Shown one piece after another: positions 1 to 19,024 of a stretch of 64,000 nt of DNA (position 1 is the first letter of the stretch; the number at the start of each line of letters is the position of its first letter). Position numbers and translations under genes: made by a program. Under the pieces are notes generated by a model. It ran no database searches. It was not told where the DNA came from and was given only the letters and a program-made list of their open reading frames with translations. Source of the DNA: Okapia johnstoni (lineage: Eukaryota; Chordata; Mammalia; Artiodactyla; Giraffidae); contig CM044306.1 in the NCBI GenBank assembly GCA_024291935.2, positions 24,077,501-24,141,500 of the forward strand. The letters are read 5' to 3'.

Positions 1-93
1 TGTGAGATCTTAGTTCCCTGACCAGAGATCCAACCCAGGCCCTTGGCAGTGGAAGCACTGGGCCCCAACCTCAGGATTGCCAGGGAATCCCTA
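1..93 (-). repeat. tRNA-derived (CHR-like) SINE, 3'-clipped by window edge
   Basis: Read on the minus strand, this begins with a degenerate 'ttccctggcaatcc' head and continues into the tRNA-like body, the same organisation as the SINEs at 21,994, 26,183 and 30,285. It is cut by the start of the window and lies in an IGF2BP1 intron. Confidence 0.7.
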
Positions 94-95
94 TC

Positions 96-400
96 ATTTT
101 GCTTATACATAGTAGTTTGTTTCTGTCAGTTCCATACCCCTATGCCCTTGATGTCCCCCCTGCTCCTTTTTAGTAATCACTAGTTTGTCTTCTGTATCTG
201 TATTTCTGTTTCGTGTGTATATTCATCTGTAGCTTCTAAATTTCCCATATGGGTGATACCACACAGAGTCTGTCTTTCTTTGACATTTCACTAAGCGTAA
301 TATGCTCTTGGTCCATCCACATCTCAGAAAATGGCAAGATTTAATTTTTTTTTTATGGTTGAGTAATAGTCCATTATCTTACTATCTTTTCACATTCTTT
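96..400 (-). repeat. L1 3' UTR fragment, antisense
   Basis: The text resembles the antisense of an L1 3' end: 'ttcactaagcgtaatatgctc' is the complement of the L1 phrase 'agcattatgctaagtgaa', which is seen in sense at 29,641. It matches the fragment at 41,455 in content and orientation. It lies in an intron. The element boundary near 400 is approximate. Confidence 0.65.
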
Positions 401-669
401 GCTTATTATATACTTTTTGCTTTCTCTTTAAGCTCCATGAGAGCAGAGGTTTTGTTGGTTTGATTCACTCCTGTATTTCCACTTAACTGGTAGAAGATTC
501 TTGCATAATCTTCCTCTCCACTGAGATGGGAGAGCTCTACTGACAGGCCAGAGGGGCTGAGAATGGTCTGCATTGTGGTTTTGTGGCTATAAGTGCCTTT
601 GGTGTTGTAGGGGGAGGGGTGGGGTGTTTTTTTTTGGTCCAAGTCCCCCATGCCAGGGCTGAGCAGGTC

Positions 670-1275
670 ACAGTACAGTTCAGTCGGTCAGTCGTGTCCG
701 ACTCTTGGCTACCCTGTGGCCTGCAGCATGCCAGGCTTCCCTGTCTATCACCAACTCCCAGAGCTTGCTCAAACTCATGTCCATCGAGTTGGTGATGCCA
801 TCCAAACATCTCATCCTCTATTGTCTCCTTCTCCTCCTGCCTTCAGTCTTTCCCAGCATCAGGGTCGTTTCCAGTGAGTCAGTTCTTCATATCAGGTGGC
901 CAAAGTATTGGAGCTTCAGCTTCAGCATCAGTCCTTCCAATGAATATTCAGGACTGATTTCGTTTAGGATTGACTGGTTGGATCTCCTTGCAGCCCAAGG
1001 GACTTTGAAGAGTCTCCTCCAACACCACAGTTCAAAAGCATCAGTTCTTCGACACTCAGCTATCTTTATGGTCCACCTCTCACATTCATACATGACTACT
1101 GGAAAAACCATAGCTTTGACTAGACAGAGCTTTGTTGACAAAGTAATGTCTCTGCTTTTTAATATACTGTCTAGGCTGGTCATAGCTTTTTTTCCAAGGC
1201 AAGCGTCTTTTAATTTAATGGCTGCAGTCACCATCTGTAGTGATTTTGGAGCCCAAGAAAGGGCCCCTGCTTTCT
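670..1275 (-). mobile_element. BovB LINE (RTE), 5'-truncated, in IGF2BP1 intron
   Basis: The minus strand encodes the C-terminal tail of the BovB ORF2 reverse transcriptase, with the typical 'AMVFPVVMYECERWTIK' and '[14 protein letters not shown]' segments, followed by the BovB 3' terminus (plus-strand 'acagttcagtc...gtgtccgactc'). A candidate 10-bp target-site duplication, tgagcaggtc, occurs at 660-669 and 1276-1285. The reading frame is broken, and the 5' part of the element was never copied. Confidence 0.9.
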
Positions 1276-1285
1276 TGAGCAGGTC

Positions 1286-1957
1286 TAGGGGACCCAAAAT
1301 CACAAGACAGTGATACATAAAGCAGAGGTTAATTTTATTAATTCAAAATGGGGGAAGAGTATGTGGCCAGATCAGTTGGAACTCTTAACATCCAACCCAA
1401 GTCCATTTCCATATCCTGCCCCCCAGACTCCATGGTAGCCAATCTTGTCAACTCATTCAGCTAGGTGATGATACACTTATATTTGATCAGTGAATCCTTG
1501 AGGGTACTCTAAAATGGATTTAGGTGTTTTCTCAAATCTCTTCAGGGATGTCCTTACAGACCTTTTCTTTGTCTAATCTCACTCAGTGTGTGATTTTTAA
1601 CTAGTTTAAATTTCTAAGAATAAATTTATTTCCAGATTGGGGTATAAGTGTATGTGTGTTCTCTCTGCTGCATAACTGCTGATATGTTGACTGCACATCC
1701 GTTTGTATGCCTGGCTCTCTTGAGGGCTGGCAGAGAAATCGAAGGAAGCTATATTAAAGTTAAAGGGAAATGATAGGCTAATTTGAATTTTCCAGGAGTT
1801 GTGATGAAAGGGGCCTATAGGGGAAATGCTCTGCTTTGTCATTCAAGTTATTTGCTTCTTGACTGCATGGCTCTCAAAGATGAGCCTTTAAAGAACATCA
1901 TTGGTGCCATCTCCAGGACTCACTGCTCTAACCCCGATCTCTGTTTTGCTCCACCAG
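1286..1957 (+). other. IGF2BP1 intron sequence, no recognised feature
   Basis: AT-rich intron sequence downstream of the BovB element. I see no exon, RNA gene or repeat family I can name. The last part holds the branch-point and acceptor region (pyrimidine-rich 'ctctgttttgctccaccag') for the exon at 1,958. Confidence 0.6.
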
Positions 1958-2021
1958 TGAACACCGAGAGTGAGACGGCAGTGGTCAATGTCACCTATTC
2001 CAACCGGGAACAGACCAGGCA
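1958..2021 (+). CDS. IGF2BP1: IGF2BP1 exon 5 (RRM2, second half begins)
   Basis: This 64-nt exon encodes about residues 113-134, VNTESETAVVNVTYSNREQT and the following RQ, which lie in the second RNA-recognition motif. The first Val codon is split: its G comes from the upstream exon. The acceptor is 'ctccaccag' and the donor 'gtgagtgg'. The final Gln codon is split CA|A and completed by the next exon at 3,170. The number 5 is inferred by counting back from the known 15-exon human gene. Confidence 0.95.
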
Positions 2022-4309
<2,288 letters not shown>

Positions 4310-4587
4310 TAAGACATTAGCTTCTCTGGGCACTGCCGCCTCCTCAACACTTAACACAGACAAATAGGGGACACAGAAATTGTACAACAGGGTAAAAGCT
4401 GAAAAATGAATCCTCCTCCTTGTAAATAAGGCCCTGTGTATCCTAGTAGTGCTGTGCACATGTATGTATATGCATGTGTTTTAGCACAAATAGGATCACC
4501 GTGAACATGCTGTTGTACGGTCTGTTTTTCATTGTCGTGCATCAGTACGTAGGCTCACCTTGTTCTTTTTTAGCGGCATAGAACTCT

Positions 4588-4795
4588 ATGAAAAGTTCCA
4601 CAGTCGTGTCCGACTCTTTGCAGCCCCATGGACTGTAGCCCGCCAGGCTCCTCTGTTCTTGGGATTCTCCAGGCAAGAATACTGGAGTGGGTTGCATTCC
4701 CTTCTCCGGGGGCTCTTCCCAACTCTGGGATCGAAACCAGATCCTCCTGCATTGCAGGTGGATTCTTTACCAACTGAGCCACTAACCCAAAGGTA
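4588..4795 (-). repeat. Bov-tA SINE (first of a pair)
   Basis: Antisense copy of the tRNA-Glu-derived Bov-tA SINE: the plus strand runs from 'cagtcgtgtccgactctttg' to 'attctttaccaactgagcc'. It sits in the intron between exons 7 and 8, and a second copy in the same orientation follows directly. Confidence 0.9.
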
Positions 4796-4805
4796 CATAG
4801 AATTC

Positions 4806-4992
4806 TGTGAAAGTGAAAGTTGCTCAGTCATGTCCGACTCTTTGAAACCCCATGGACTGTACAGCCCATGGAATTCTCTAGGCCAGAATACTGGAGTGGG
4901 TAACCTTTCCCTTCTCCAGCGGATCTTCCTGACCTAGGAATCTAACCGGGGTCTCCTGCGTTGGCAGGTGGATTCTTTACCAACTGAGCTAA
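4806..4992 (-). repeat. Bov-tA SINE (second of a pair)
   Basis: Same family and orientation as the copy at 4,588, starting 'agtgaaagttgctcagtcat' and ending 'tttaccaactgagct'. The two are about 85% alike by eye, so they look like separate insertions into the same intron, not a recent duplication. Confidence 0.9.
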
Positions 4993-5235
4993 ATTCTGTA
5001 GTATACCCATTTGAGAGTATACACTTGGAGGAGTTTTGAATACGAATATATTTACAAAAACCATCACCACAGTTAAGATAAGGAACATACCCATCACCTA
5101 TAGTGACCTTGTGCCTTTGCCACCTGTCCCTACTTCCCATTTCTCTCCCACTGATCTTCATGGTTTTGTTTGAAAACACGATTTGGTTCTGGTGTTTGTC
5201 CCAGAAACCCCCATCTGCAGCGGCCTACCATCTAA

Positions 5236-6892
<1,657 letters not shown>

Positions 6893-7015
6893 CTGCAGTC
6901 ACATCTCATCCCCGGCCTGAACTTGGCAGCTGTAGGTCTTTTTCCAGCCTCCTCCAGTGCAGTCCCACCACCTCCCAGCAGCGTCACTGGAGCTGCGCCT
7001 TACAGCTCCTTTATG
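6893..7015 (+). CDS. IGF2BP1: IGF2BP1 exon 10 (KH2-KH3 linker)
   Basis: This 123-nt exon encodes 41 residues (about 360-400): [20 protein letters not shown] and a Pro/Ser-rich stretch [20 protein letters not shown]. This is the flexible spacer between the KH1-2 and KH3-4 di-domains. It starts and ends in phase 0, with donor 'gtaggtgc'. Because it is symmetric, skipping it would keep the frame. Confidence 0.95.
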
Positions 7016-9248
<2,233 letters not shown>

Positions 9249-9316
9249 TAGTTCCTGAACCTGACAGCTCTGCCCTGGCTCCCTACTTAACCCACCCTGA
9301 GTGATCTCTGAGTGTG

Positions 9317-9450
9317 AATCATCTTAGTTGTGTCTGACTCTTTGCAACCCCACGGACTGTAGCCTGCCAGGCTCCTCTGTCCATGAGGTTCTCCAGACAA
9401 AGAATACTGGAGTGGGTAGCCATTCCCTTCTCCAGGGGATCTTCCAGGTC
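9317..9450 (-). repeat. Bov-tA SINE fragment in IGF2BP1 intron 13
   Basis: Antisense, truncated Bov-tA lacking the tRNA head: it runs from 'agttgtgtctgactctttg' to 'ttctccaggggatcttcc'. The 134-nt piece lies in the short intron between the two KH4 exons. Confidence 0.88.
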
Positions 9451-9545
9451 TGCTCAACCTTTGTTCTTGCACTTCGCCCCTTTACTTGATTCTGCTCTCC
9501 AAGCTCAGCTCCTAAATCCTCCAGTTTCTACCAGCTGGTGACTAA

Positions 9546-11160
<1,615 letters not shown>

Positions 11161-12761
11161 TAACGAGAATGAGCGGGAATCAGGGACACTTGGGCCGGGA
11201 TGTAGATCAGGTTTGCCCACGTGCTTGAGAAAGTTGTTCCAGTGAGGAACCCTGATCTCTCAGCCCCAAACACCCAACCAATTGGCCCAACACTGCCCAC
11301 CCCTGAGGGTGTCACCTTGGAAATTCTAGCTCAGGGTGCTTTTAAACGTGGATTGTTTTAAGTTCTCCAGGTCCCATCGAGAGGGTGGGTCAGACCCCAG
11401 TGGGAAGAGAAATAAAATTTCCTTCAGGTTTTTAAAACATGCAGAGGGGTGTTTTAATCAATCTCAAAGGATGATTTACTTCTTGACCTTAAAGCCTTTC
11501 CAGCCTTCTCCTCCTTGGTTTATTGATTAAAATACCTCTATTTTCGTGCCCTGACATAACCTCTTCCTGTATTCACACTGATTAGCTCGTCTTTCTGCTA
11601 CTGGCAAAAGTGGGAACCAATGCATTGCTTTGTGTAAATTATTGACTCGAAGGGAGAAGACACATCGGCATCTGTAGATTAATTCCAATCCCTTCCTAAC
11701 CAACCTATAGGAACAGCGAAGAATAAAGAATGGGAGAGACAGATGATTAAAATCTAATAGTAATCCACGTTTAAAAGGAGTGCCCTTGTGGCTGATGGAT
11801 TCCAGATCACCACCTTGAGAAACTGGTGCAGTTCAAATTGCCCGTGTGGTCGGGGCTTCCCCACCAAGAATCCTGCCCTGTTCATGTCCCTCTAACCATG
11901 AAAGTCCCACGTCATGTCCAGGAGCGCATGGGTGATACTGACTGCTCAGCGGGACAGGGGCTGACCACTGTACTGTCCCTGATTCCTGCCATTCTCAGGC
12001 AGATTTTATATTTTTTTAAAGTCTATTTTAATGATTGGATACGAGCACTGGGAAGGGGACCCTAACTCCCCTTGATAAAGTCTCAGTTCCATGGAGGACT
12101 TGAGTGGCCCCAAAGGCTGCCACTGTGCCCTCACCCCGGCCCATGTGCTCTCATAAGGGCTGGTTCCCAGAAGCGGGGGTTGCGGGGCACTCCCCCACCA
12201 CGGCACTGTTCCCTTGGTGGTGGTGGGATGTGCAACCCGACCCTGAGCTCCTGAAAAAGCTGAAGTCCATCATTTGGCATCTATTATGAATATTCAGTAA
12301 ATCGGAGAGTATTTGCTTCTGTTTTTATCCTAGAGGCGTATTTAACTGATGGCTTTTGCCTCCACGAGTCGTCGGCGTGATATTGTGTGTGCCTAAAAGA
12401 AACAAAATTCAAAATACCAGCAGCATTATGCACAAAAGGGTAAACAAGCTTAATTTATTAATTTTGCAGGCTCAGTAAGGTCCCATTTTAAGTTCAGCCC
12501 TCATGGAAGACAGCAGCCATCAGTTAAATGAGGTTTGGCCTCCCCTCCTCATGTGCTGATCCTCAGTGCATATTAGCCAGGTGGTGCACTTTAGCTACCT
12601 TGGACAATGCTATCCAGTGTGCTGGGAAGGGAGGAAGGCCTCTGCGTGTGGAAGAGCCCATGCTCGGGACTCCCCTCCTTGCAACATTGCAACAACAGTA
12701 ACAACCAGACAACCATGACATGTGGGCGGAGTCAGTCAGGTAATGCTGTGCGCGAAGTAAA

Positions 12762-12769
12762 CTACCTCA
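12762..12769 (+). promoter_or_regulatory. IGF2BP1: let-7 seed match 1 in IGF2BP1 3' UTR
   Basis: An exact 8-mer CTACCTCA, complementary to the let-7/miR-98 seed plus the A opposite position 1. IGF2BP1 is a well-known let-7 target with several sites in its long 3' UTR (established knowledge). Confidence 0.8.
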
Positions 12770-14983
12770 AGGTATGAAGTTACCTCAGCAATTACTTTCC
12801 TTTTTGTTCCCCCCACCTCTTTTTTTTTTTTAATCTTTTTTTTCTTTGCGGCTTGCTGATATTTTATATAAAAAAGAAAAGCAAAGCAAAAGAGAAGCTG
12901 ATAGTCTTGAATATTTTATTTTTTTAATGAAAAGAAAAAAACGAGAAAGTTATGTTTCATAATTTCTTACAACATGAGCCAGTGTAACTCTTTAGGAAGT
13001 CTCTATGGAGAACAGGCCCTGTGGGAAAGGCAGCCAGCGCTGCCCCTTGGAGGGAGGCTGGGCCCAGAGGGAAGGCCCAAGTGTGAGAGAGCCCAGGGCC
13101 AGGCTCTGATCTCTAAGCCACCCACCTCTCCCAGGAAAATCTTGCCTGATGAGATTGACAGGCCCAGCAGAGCTGTGGCCCCAAGGGCGAAGCAACAGCC
13201 TCCCAACAGCTGGCCTGTGGTCTCCCCCTCCCCCCTTTGGTTAAAGGGCACCCCGGTTGTTTTTTCCCACCAGTGGTGCTGTTGAGATATTTTAAAGTAT
13301 TGCCTCCGTTTTATCGAGGAGAGAAATAATAACTAAAAACATACCTTAAAAAAATGTATACTTCTTTGAAAATATGGGAGCCAGGATTCCGTTGGTGGAA
13401 GAGACAAAGCCACCTCTCACCCTCAGAGAGGCCCGCCTGGTTTGTCAGTGTAGCGTTTTTCATTTATCGTGACTGTTACTTCATTTCAGTCCCATCTTGC
13501 CATTTTCGGTCTTTATCAGTAGACCAAGGGACAAACAGATAACTGGCCCTTCTGTCTCCTCATGTTCTTTCGATGTGATTGATTCTAACAGTGGACCCAC
13601 ACTTACAAATCCTTGATTTAGGGTGGTGGGTGGCAAGGAGGGGCAAGGGATTTGGGAATGTAGCTGGGGACGGGTTCCTGCCTCGTTAGTGTCTTGTCAC
13701 TTTCTTCCCATGAGTTCCTTTGTTAGACCCCCAGAACTGTCTGCCCCAGAGAGGAGGAAGCAGGAAAGCCTTTAGAGATGATACCAGGCCAGTTTAATTA
13801 AGCTTCCCACCTGTCCAAACCACAGAAAAGGGTCTCCCAACTTGTATTTCTGGCTCTATATGCTTTATTCCAAAATGAAGCAGATAACGTTCAGACATCG
13901 GCCATTTAGTGATTTAAGGTGAATTTCCAGCAGCAAGCATGCTTTGATATCTGGTTCAAACTACCATCTGAATAAAACCCCCCACAGTACCTGAAATGTG
14001 ATTGTTGCAGTGTTAAGTTTCCTTGGGATCCTGCTCCTATCACACCTGCAGCCCACATCCTTTCCCTCTGGCTGGTTCAGCTCCCAGAAGAGACCAGGAG
14101 TGTGGCAAGGGACTGTCAAACCTGTCTGATATGTGTGTGAGCTACATATATATTTTTAAGAAAAGACCATCGCTTTTTGGATGTATTTTTTAATTCTGTG
14201 GAACACGTGAAAAAACCAAAATGGTTTGATTCCCTGACTTTGAAGCTGCATCTGACAGTGACACCCAATGGCCCTTGAGGGTCTGGTTGCCTTTTGCGGT
14301 TTGGGTTGTGGACTTGGCTCCCAGGAGGGGCCTGGGGAGGAGAGAGCCGTTTTTAGGGACAGGGAGTTCCATCACCTTCTACTCTTGCCTGCGCTCCTCT
14401 CGGTCCTTTCTCAGTCTTTTTCTCCTTCACCCTGAGCTCTCCACTTCTGGGGGCAGTGGGGGCTATCCTGTTAAGTTATGCCTCACGATTGGCAGAAGAG
14501 ACCCCGTGTAAACCCAACAGCACTAGAGGGGACCCTCCCGGTGGTTCTGTGCGTCCATTTTCCCCTGTGCCAAAGACAGGCTGAGAGAGACACCGTCTCT
14601 GAATCAGCAATAACCATCCTTTGAACCCTACCTGGGCTGTCTGAGAGGGGGAGAGGTCCCGGGAAATGTTATGGGCTAAAAGACCCGGCCCTTCCCTTCT
14701 GAGGCTCCTGGGGGGTGTGGGGGCGGTACGTGCCAAGGCACAGGGAGCTGAGAAGGGGTCCAAGGGCTCCGGTTGCACTTTGGGGAAGGAGGGGGGTTGG
14801 GGGCTCCTCCCCGTGAGGCTGCGCTCCATCCCCCGCCTCCACTGCAGAGACAGCGCCGTGAGTTCTCTTCAGGCCTGGCAGACTGGCAACGAGGAGGGGC
14901 CTCAGTTAGCTCTCCAGGGTGCCTTCCCCTCCTCCCAGCCCAGACATACTCTCTGCCACACTGGGAACAGCGGTGCTGCGTAA

Positions 14984-14991
14984 CTACCTCA
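14984..14991 (+). promoter_or_regulatory. IGF2BP1: let-7 seed match 2 in IGF2BP1 3' UTR
   Basis: Second exact CTACCTCA 8-mer, in 'taactacctcacagag'. Confidence 0.8.
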
Positions 14992-15608
14992 CAGAGCCCC
15001 CGAGGGACCGCCCGAGCTTCTGCCTCTAGTCCACCTTCCCTCCTGTCACTCAAGGGTGGGGGTCCCCTTCCCCCTGAAGTGTTGATGTGGAGATCCTAGA
15101 GGCTTTGATGTTCAAAACATGCCAACTTTTGCCTATTTGTTGAAAACCGGTAGGAGGAAAACAGCACAGCCTGCCCCCGTAACTGCAGGAAGATGGAAGA
15201 AGGATCCTCGGTGCCTGGGGACGGACATAAAGCCATTTCCCTTCCAAACTCTTGGTGATTTAGAGTCAGGGCTTTTCTCTTGTATTCAGACTTAGGGCAA
15301 CACCAGCTGAAAACTGCAGTTTCTTTTGGATACATAAGGCTTCTCTATCGGGGTACAGGACAGGGAAGAGGCCTCGTGACTGAAGGTGGATTCAGAGGGT
15401 GAGGGCCAGAGCCCCAGCCCTGACCCTCAGCCCTGTGCACCTCCTTGGGGGCACAGTCTGATGGCACCGTTACTGGTGCCTTAGTCTGGTTGAATCTGGA
15501 TGGACGAGACAAAAGAATTTTTTTCTTAAATGAAATAGCAGGAAGCTCCTCGGGGCATGTGTTTTGAGTAACCACAGATGATGGACGCTAGGAGTATAAA
15601 TGGATTAA

Positions 15609-15616
15609 CTACCTCA
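15609..15616 (+). promoter_or_regulatory. IGF2BP1: let-7 seed match 3 in IGF2BP1 3' UTR
   Basis: Third exact CTACCTCA 8-mer, in 'attaactacctcaatcc'. Confidence 0.8.
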
Positions 15617-16721
15617 ATCCTCACAGTGAGATTAGAACCGAGGGCTGGGACTGGTGAGTAAGGGGGTGGATCCCAGCCAGGAGGAGTGAGCTGAGGCGTG
15701 TGCCACAGAAGGTTTGTCCTTGAGGAATGGGCGTGCCTGCTAGATACTCATTGGTTGGGTTGAGAGGACTGGTCATTAGGCCCCCGCTTTCTGCCTTCCT
15801 TGGCCTGGGGACCCTTGCTTCACCTCTTCCCTGCAGCCTGCCCTGCTCTCACCTGCCATGTCTTGTTGGACCAGAGGGGGAGGAGAGGACGGGCCTCCTG
15901 CCTTCTACCAGAGGAGGCTGCCAGGAGGTGAGTTGTGGGGCCTGGCCTGGAACCCACCACTCAGCCCCACAGCCAGGAAGCCTGGGGAAGCCGGAGCTAA
16001 GACGTCTTCAACAGGGTTTCTTTGAGATTCTCCACCTCCTCTACCCCTTCCCAGTCTTCACAGAGACGGTGGGCTCTGAAGAGGTGGAGCAGGATCCCTT
16101 ATCCTGAGAGGCCGAGGGCCTTGTCCTCTGGTCGTCAGGAGCCTTTGTAGTTGGGGAGTTCCACTGGGCGATCCCAGCCCCTCCCCACCCTCTAATGGAC
16201 CTCCTCATAGAAGCCCCATTTCACTTTTGTTTTATCTACCTCTTAGCAAGACAATAGAGATAAATTAGGTAGTGGCAACTCCACTTGCTTAGATTAGGGG
16301 GGGAAAAAGATTTCTTTTTCCAAAGGAAAAAAAAATATTACCTTAAAAATACTTTCCAAAAAATTAAAAAAAAAAAAAAAAAAAGCCAAAAAAAAAAGTT
16401 CTTCAGAGGGAGACATTTTCCAGTGACTGCTGGATGGTTTTAATTCCCTAAACTTTTCTCTTTTTTCCCCCCACAAATAAGTTTCACTCTTTGGCAATTT
16501 TCTCCATTTGGTCTAAGATAATCTGCTATTCTAACAGGTACAGCTTTCACAGTCTGCCCCCCTGGCTTGCCCCACCCCGCACCTCATTCCTGTCAGTGAG
16601 TTCCTGTCTGGGCTCTCCCTGTTGCTTCTCAGCCAGGTGACTTCACTCAGCCTCGCGGAACAAAGGCTTTGTGTGTGTTGAGGTGCTGAAGTCTGGACTC
16701 ACCATTCAACCTGTGGAGGTC

Positions 16722-16746
16722 GGGGGTGGGGGTGGGGGACGGGGGG
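16722..16746 (+). promoter_or_regulatory. IGF2BP1: G-quadruplex motif in IGF2BP1 3' UTR
   Basis: Four G-runs of 5, 5, 5 and 6 separated by loops of T, T and AC. This is a near-ideal short-loop G-quadruplex motif on the transcribed (mRNA) strand, about 550 nt before the polyadenylation signal. Confidence 0.7.
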
Positions 16747-17286
16747 CACTTGTAACCCTTTTGTGTCTATAACCTACTGTAGTGTAAAGGTGTTCAAAAT
16801 GAATTTCAGCAGATAATGAGTTAGCAGGAGGAATAAACATTCTCTACCACCACTTGGATCCTCCCCCTTACTCCAACATGTTGATCCTGATCCCAGGAAC
16901 CAGAATAAGAGAGTCCCTTCTCCTGAGGCAAAGTGAATTGTGTTCAGTCCTGAGACATCACTTAGGAATGTGGAAAATTATTTTTATGGACGCAAAACTT
17001 GGTGGGGACTGGAGGGGGGACTTGTGCCTGTGATTGTGTGACCCTGTTCTGTAACTGCGGCCACTTTGAAAATTGTACTTCGCTGGGGATCGGCCAGCCG
17101 TCACCACCAAATTTTGATTGTATCCTTTCTCCCACCCTTTAATCTGCTCTGTGCTTGGTCTGGGAAGATGGGGCGGCTGGCTCAGACTTTTGGAGTTTGT
17201 TCTTTTGCTGGATGAGCACTCCAGTTTTCTTTCCCATGAAAGTTGTTTCTGCTACAAATCACTTGATTCCGCTGTTTCAATTTCAA

Positions 17287-17292
17287 AATAAA
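17287..17292 (+). terminator. IGF2BP1: IGF2BP1 distal polyadenylation signal
   Basis: AATAAA in 'caatttcaaaataaaagg', at the point where conserved 3' UTR sequence ends. Cleavage is expected 15-25 nt downstream, near 17,310. Confidence 0.85.
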
Positions 17293-17310
17293 AGGAAACT
17301 TATACTGAAA

Positions 17311-17775
17311 GCTGTGAGAGTCTGTGTCTCAGGGAGGGTTTGGAGGATCTGGTTGCTGAGATGGTCAGACCTCTGGGGGTGGAGCCTTGGTCTCCAGGGA
17401 CCAGAGCACTCAAGTGTGAAGTAGGCATTTTTCTTATATTTACAGGATAGTAAAAGAAGAGTGGTTTTTAAATGGTGCCTTGCTCTTAATTCCCTTGGCA
17501 TATTGGGTAATGTCTGCAGAGGAGTTGCAGCTGCTCTTCCTGATACCTACTGTAAGAAAACAATGCCAATGGCCTTGATGGGGGAGGGTTCCTGGAAGGG
17601 AGCTCAGTCACCATCTATGGTGACCTTGCCCTATTCTCTTTTTTTCCTTTCTGAAGACTAGATGGGTGGAGGGACAGCCTTGTGTGAGACAACCTGGACC
17701 CTGATTTGGCTCTCCTGATTCTTGGTGCAGCCTTTTCTTTAAAAGAGGGACAACTCCCCATTTAAAGTGTCATTC
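17311..17775. other. Downstream flank of IGF2BP1, nothing recognised
   Basis: Sequence immediately past the polyadenylation site. I see no gene and no repeat I can name before the SINE at 17,787. Confidence 0.6.
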
Positions 17776-18008
17776 CAGGTTATCTTGGGCTTCCCTGGTA
17801 GCATAGAAGGTAAAGAATCGGCCTGCAATGCAGGAGACTGGGGTTCCATCCCTGGGTTGGAAAGATCCTTGGAGAAGGTTAATGGCTACTCATTCCAGTA
17901 TTCTTGCTTGGAGAATACCATGGACTGAGGAGCTTGGTGGGCAGCAGTCCACAGGGTCGCAAAGAGTCAGACATTACTGAGCGATTAAGCATGCGTGCAG
18001 GTTATCTT
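17776..18008 (+). repeat. Bov-tA SINE with 11-bp target-site duplication
   Basis: Sense Bov-tA: tRNA-like head 'gggcttccctggtagc', then the Bov-A body ending 'agagtcagacattactgagc'. The element (17,787-17,997) is flanked by perfect copies of caggttatctt at 17,776-17,786 and 17,998-18,008, so both insertion boundaries are exact. Confidence 0.95.
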
Positions 18009-18278
18009 TTGAGTGGACAGATGTGGCTACCCTTAGGAGCTGGGTAGAATGAACACACTAAGAACTGTCCCTCCCACTTTTTAAGCAGCCCCAGATACTG
18101 AGCAGATCAGTGAAACCTTGACTTCCCCAGGGGGCAGTGGGGAATATTTATGACTCTGGATAGGATGAGATGAGGTCATTGGACTAGTTTTAGTGTTGCT
18201 GTTACCGTGCCTTCGCAAATAATTGGGTAGATGTTGGGGCATGATTCTCAAGCCTTAAGGGAAGCTTTATATATAGCA

Positions 18279-18478
18279 GTGAAAGTGACTGAAAGTCACT
18301 CAGTTGTGTCCGACTCTTTGTGACCCCATGGACTGTATAGTCCTTGGAATTCTCCAGGCCAGAATACTGGAGTGCGTAGCCTATCCCTTCTCCAGGGGAT
18401 CTTCCTGACCCAGGATTCGAACCAGGGCCTCCTGCATTGCAGGCAGATTCTTTACCAACTGAGCTATGAGGGAAGCCC
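18279..18478 (-). repeat. Bov-tA SINE
   Basis: Full-length antisense copy, from 'gaaagtgactgaaagtcact' to 'ctatgagggaagccc' (complement of the tRNA-like head). Confidence 0.93.
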
Positions 18479-18540
18479 AAGCAGAGTAGTTTTTATTTGT
18501 TCCCTGACTTGTTTCAGGAATGATTAAGGTAGGAAAGGAA

Positions 18541-18597
18541 AAAAAAAAAAAAAAAACAGCTTTAGGGAATTCCTGGCAGTCGAGTGGTTAGGACTGA
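18541..18597 (+). repeat. Poly-A run and CHR-like SINE head
   Basis: A run of about 19 A is followed by 'ggaattcctggcagtcgagt', the head of a tRNA-derived SINE in sense orientation. It is cut at about 18,597 by BovB sequence. Confidence 0.6.
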
Positions 18598-18866
18598 ATA
18601 GTCATTGGAAGGACTGAAGCTGAAGCTGAAGCTCCAATACTTTGGCCACCTGATATGAAGAACTGACTCATTTGAAAAGACCCTGATGCTGGGAAAGACT
18701 AAAGGCAGGAGAAGGGGACGATAGGATGAGATGGTTGGATGGCATCACCAACTTGATGGACATGAGTTTGAGCAAGTTCTGGGGGTTGATGGACAGGGAA
18801 GCCTGGCGTGCTGCAGTCCATGGGGTCGCAGAGAGTCGGACACGACTGAGTGAACTGACTGAGGGC
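18598..18866 (+). mobile_element. BovB LINE 3' end (severely 5'-truncated)
   Basis: About 270 nt of BovB 3' terminus: 'cattggaaggactg', 'ctgatgctgggaaagac' and 'cgtgctgcagtccatggg', ending 'gagtgaactgactgag'. It sits between two SINE pieces of opposite orientation. Confidence 0.85.
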
Positions 18867-18867
18867 G

Positions 18868-19006
18868 TGTGGGCTTCAGTTGGTAATTGTGGTGCATGGG
18901 CTTAGTTTCCCTACAGCATGTGGAATCTTCCTGGACCAGGGATCCAACTTGTGTCCCGTGCTTTTGCAGGTGAATTCTTAACCACTGGTACACCAGAGAA
19001 GTCCTG
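18868..19006 (-). repeat. CHR-like SINE, antisense
   Basis: Antisense tRNA-derived SINE, with 'catgggcttagtttccctac', 'gggatccaacttgtgtc' and 'aattcttaaccactgg'. Confidence 0.75.
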
Positions 19007-19024
19007 GCCTATTCATCTTGCTGT

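Larger units (their letters stand above)
11162..17310 (+). other. IGF2BP1: IGF2BP1 3' UTR
   Basis: Long 3' UTR of about 6.1 kb. Stretches such as 'cctgatctctcagccccaaa' (11,250) and 'tttaatgattggatacgagc' (12,028) match my recollection of conserved mammalian IGF2BP1 3' UTR, and the end resembles the conserved gene end. The region is free of SINEs and LINEs, unlike everything downstream, which fits purifying selection on a regulatory UTR. It holds three exact let-7 seed matches, homopolymer A and T tracts (12,821-12,845; 16,365-16,384), a G-quadruplex motif, and several internal AATAAA signals (11,411; 11,722; 13,971; 16,832) that could give shorter forms. Confidence 0.85.

Noticed and set aside
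705..1313. 202-codon plus-strand frame
   Set aside because: It is the antisense shadow of the BovB ORF2 tail.
14476..15099. Frames of 105-125 codons on both strands
   Set aside because: They lie in the GC-rich part of the IGF2BP1 3' UTR, where stop codons are rare; no family match.
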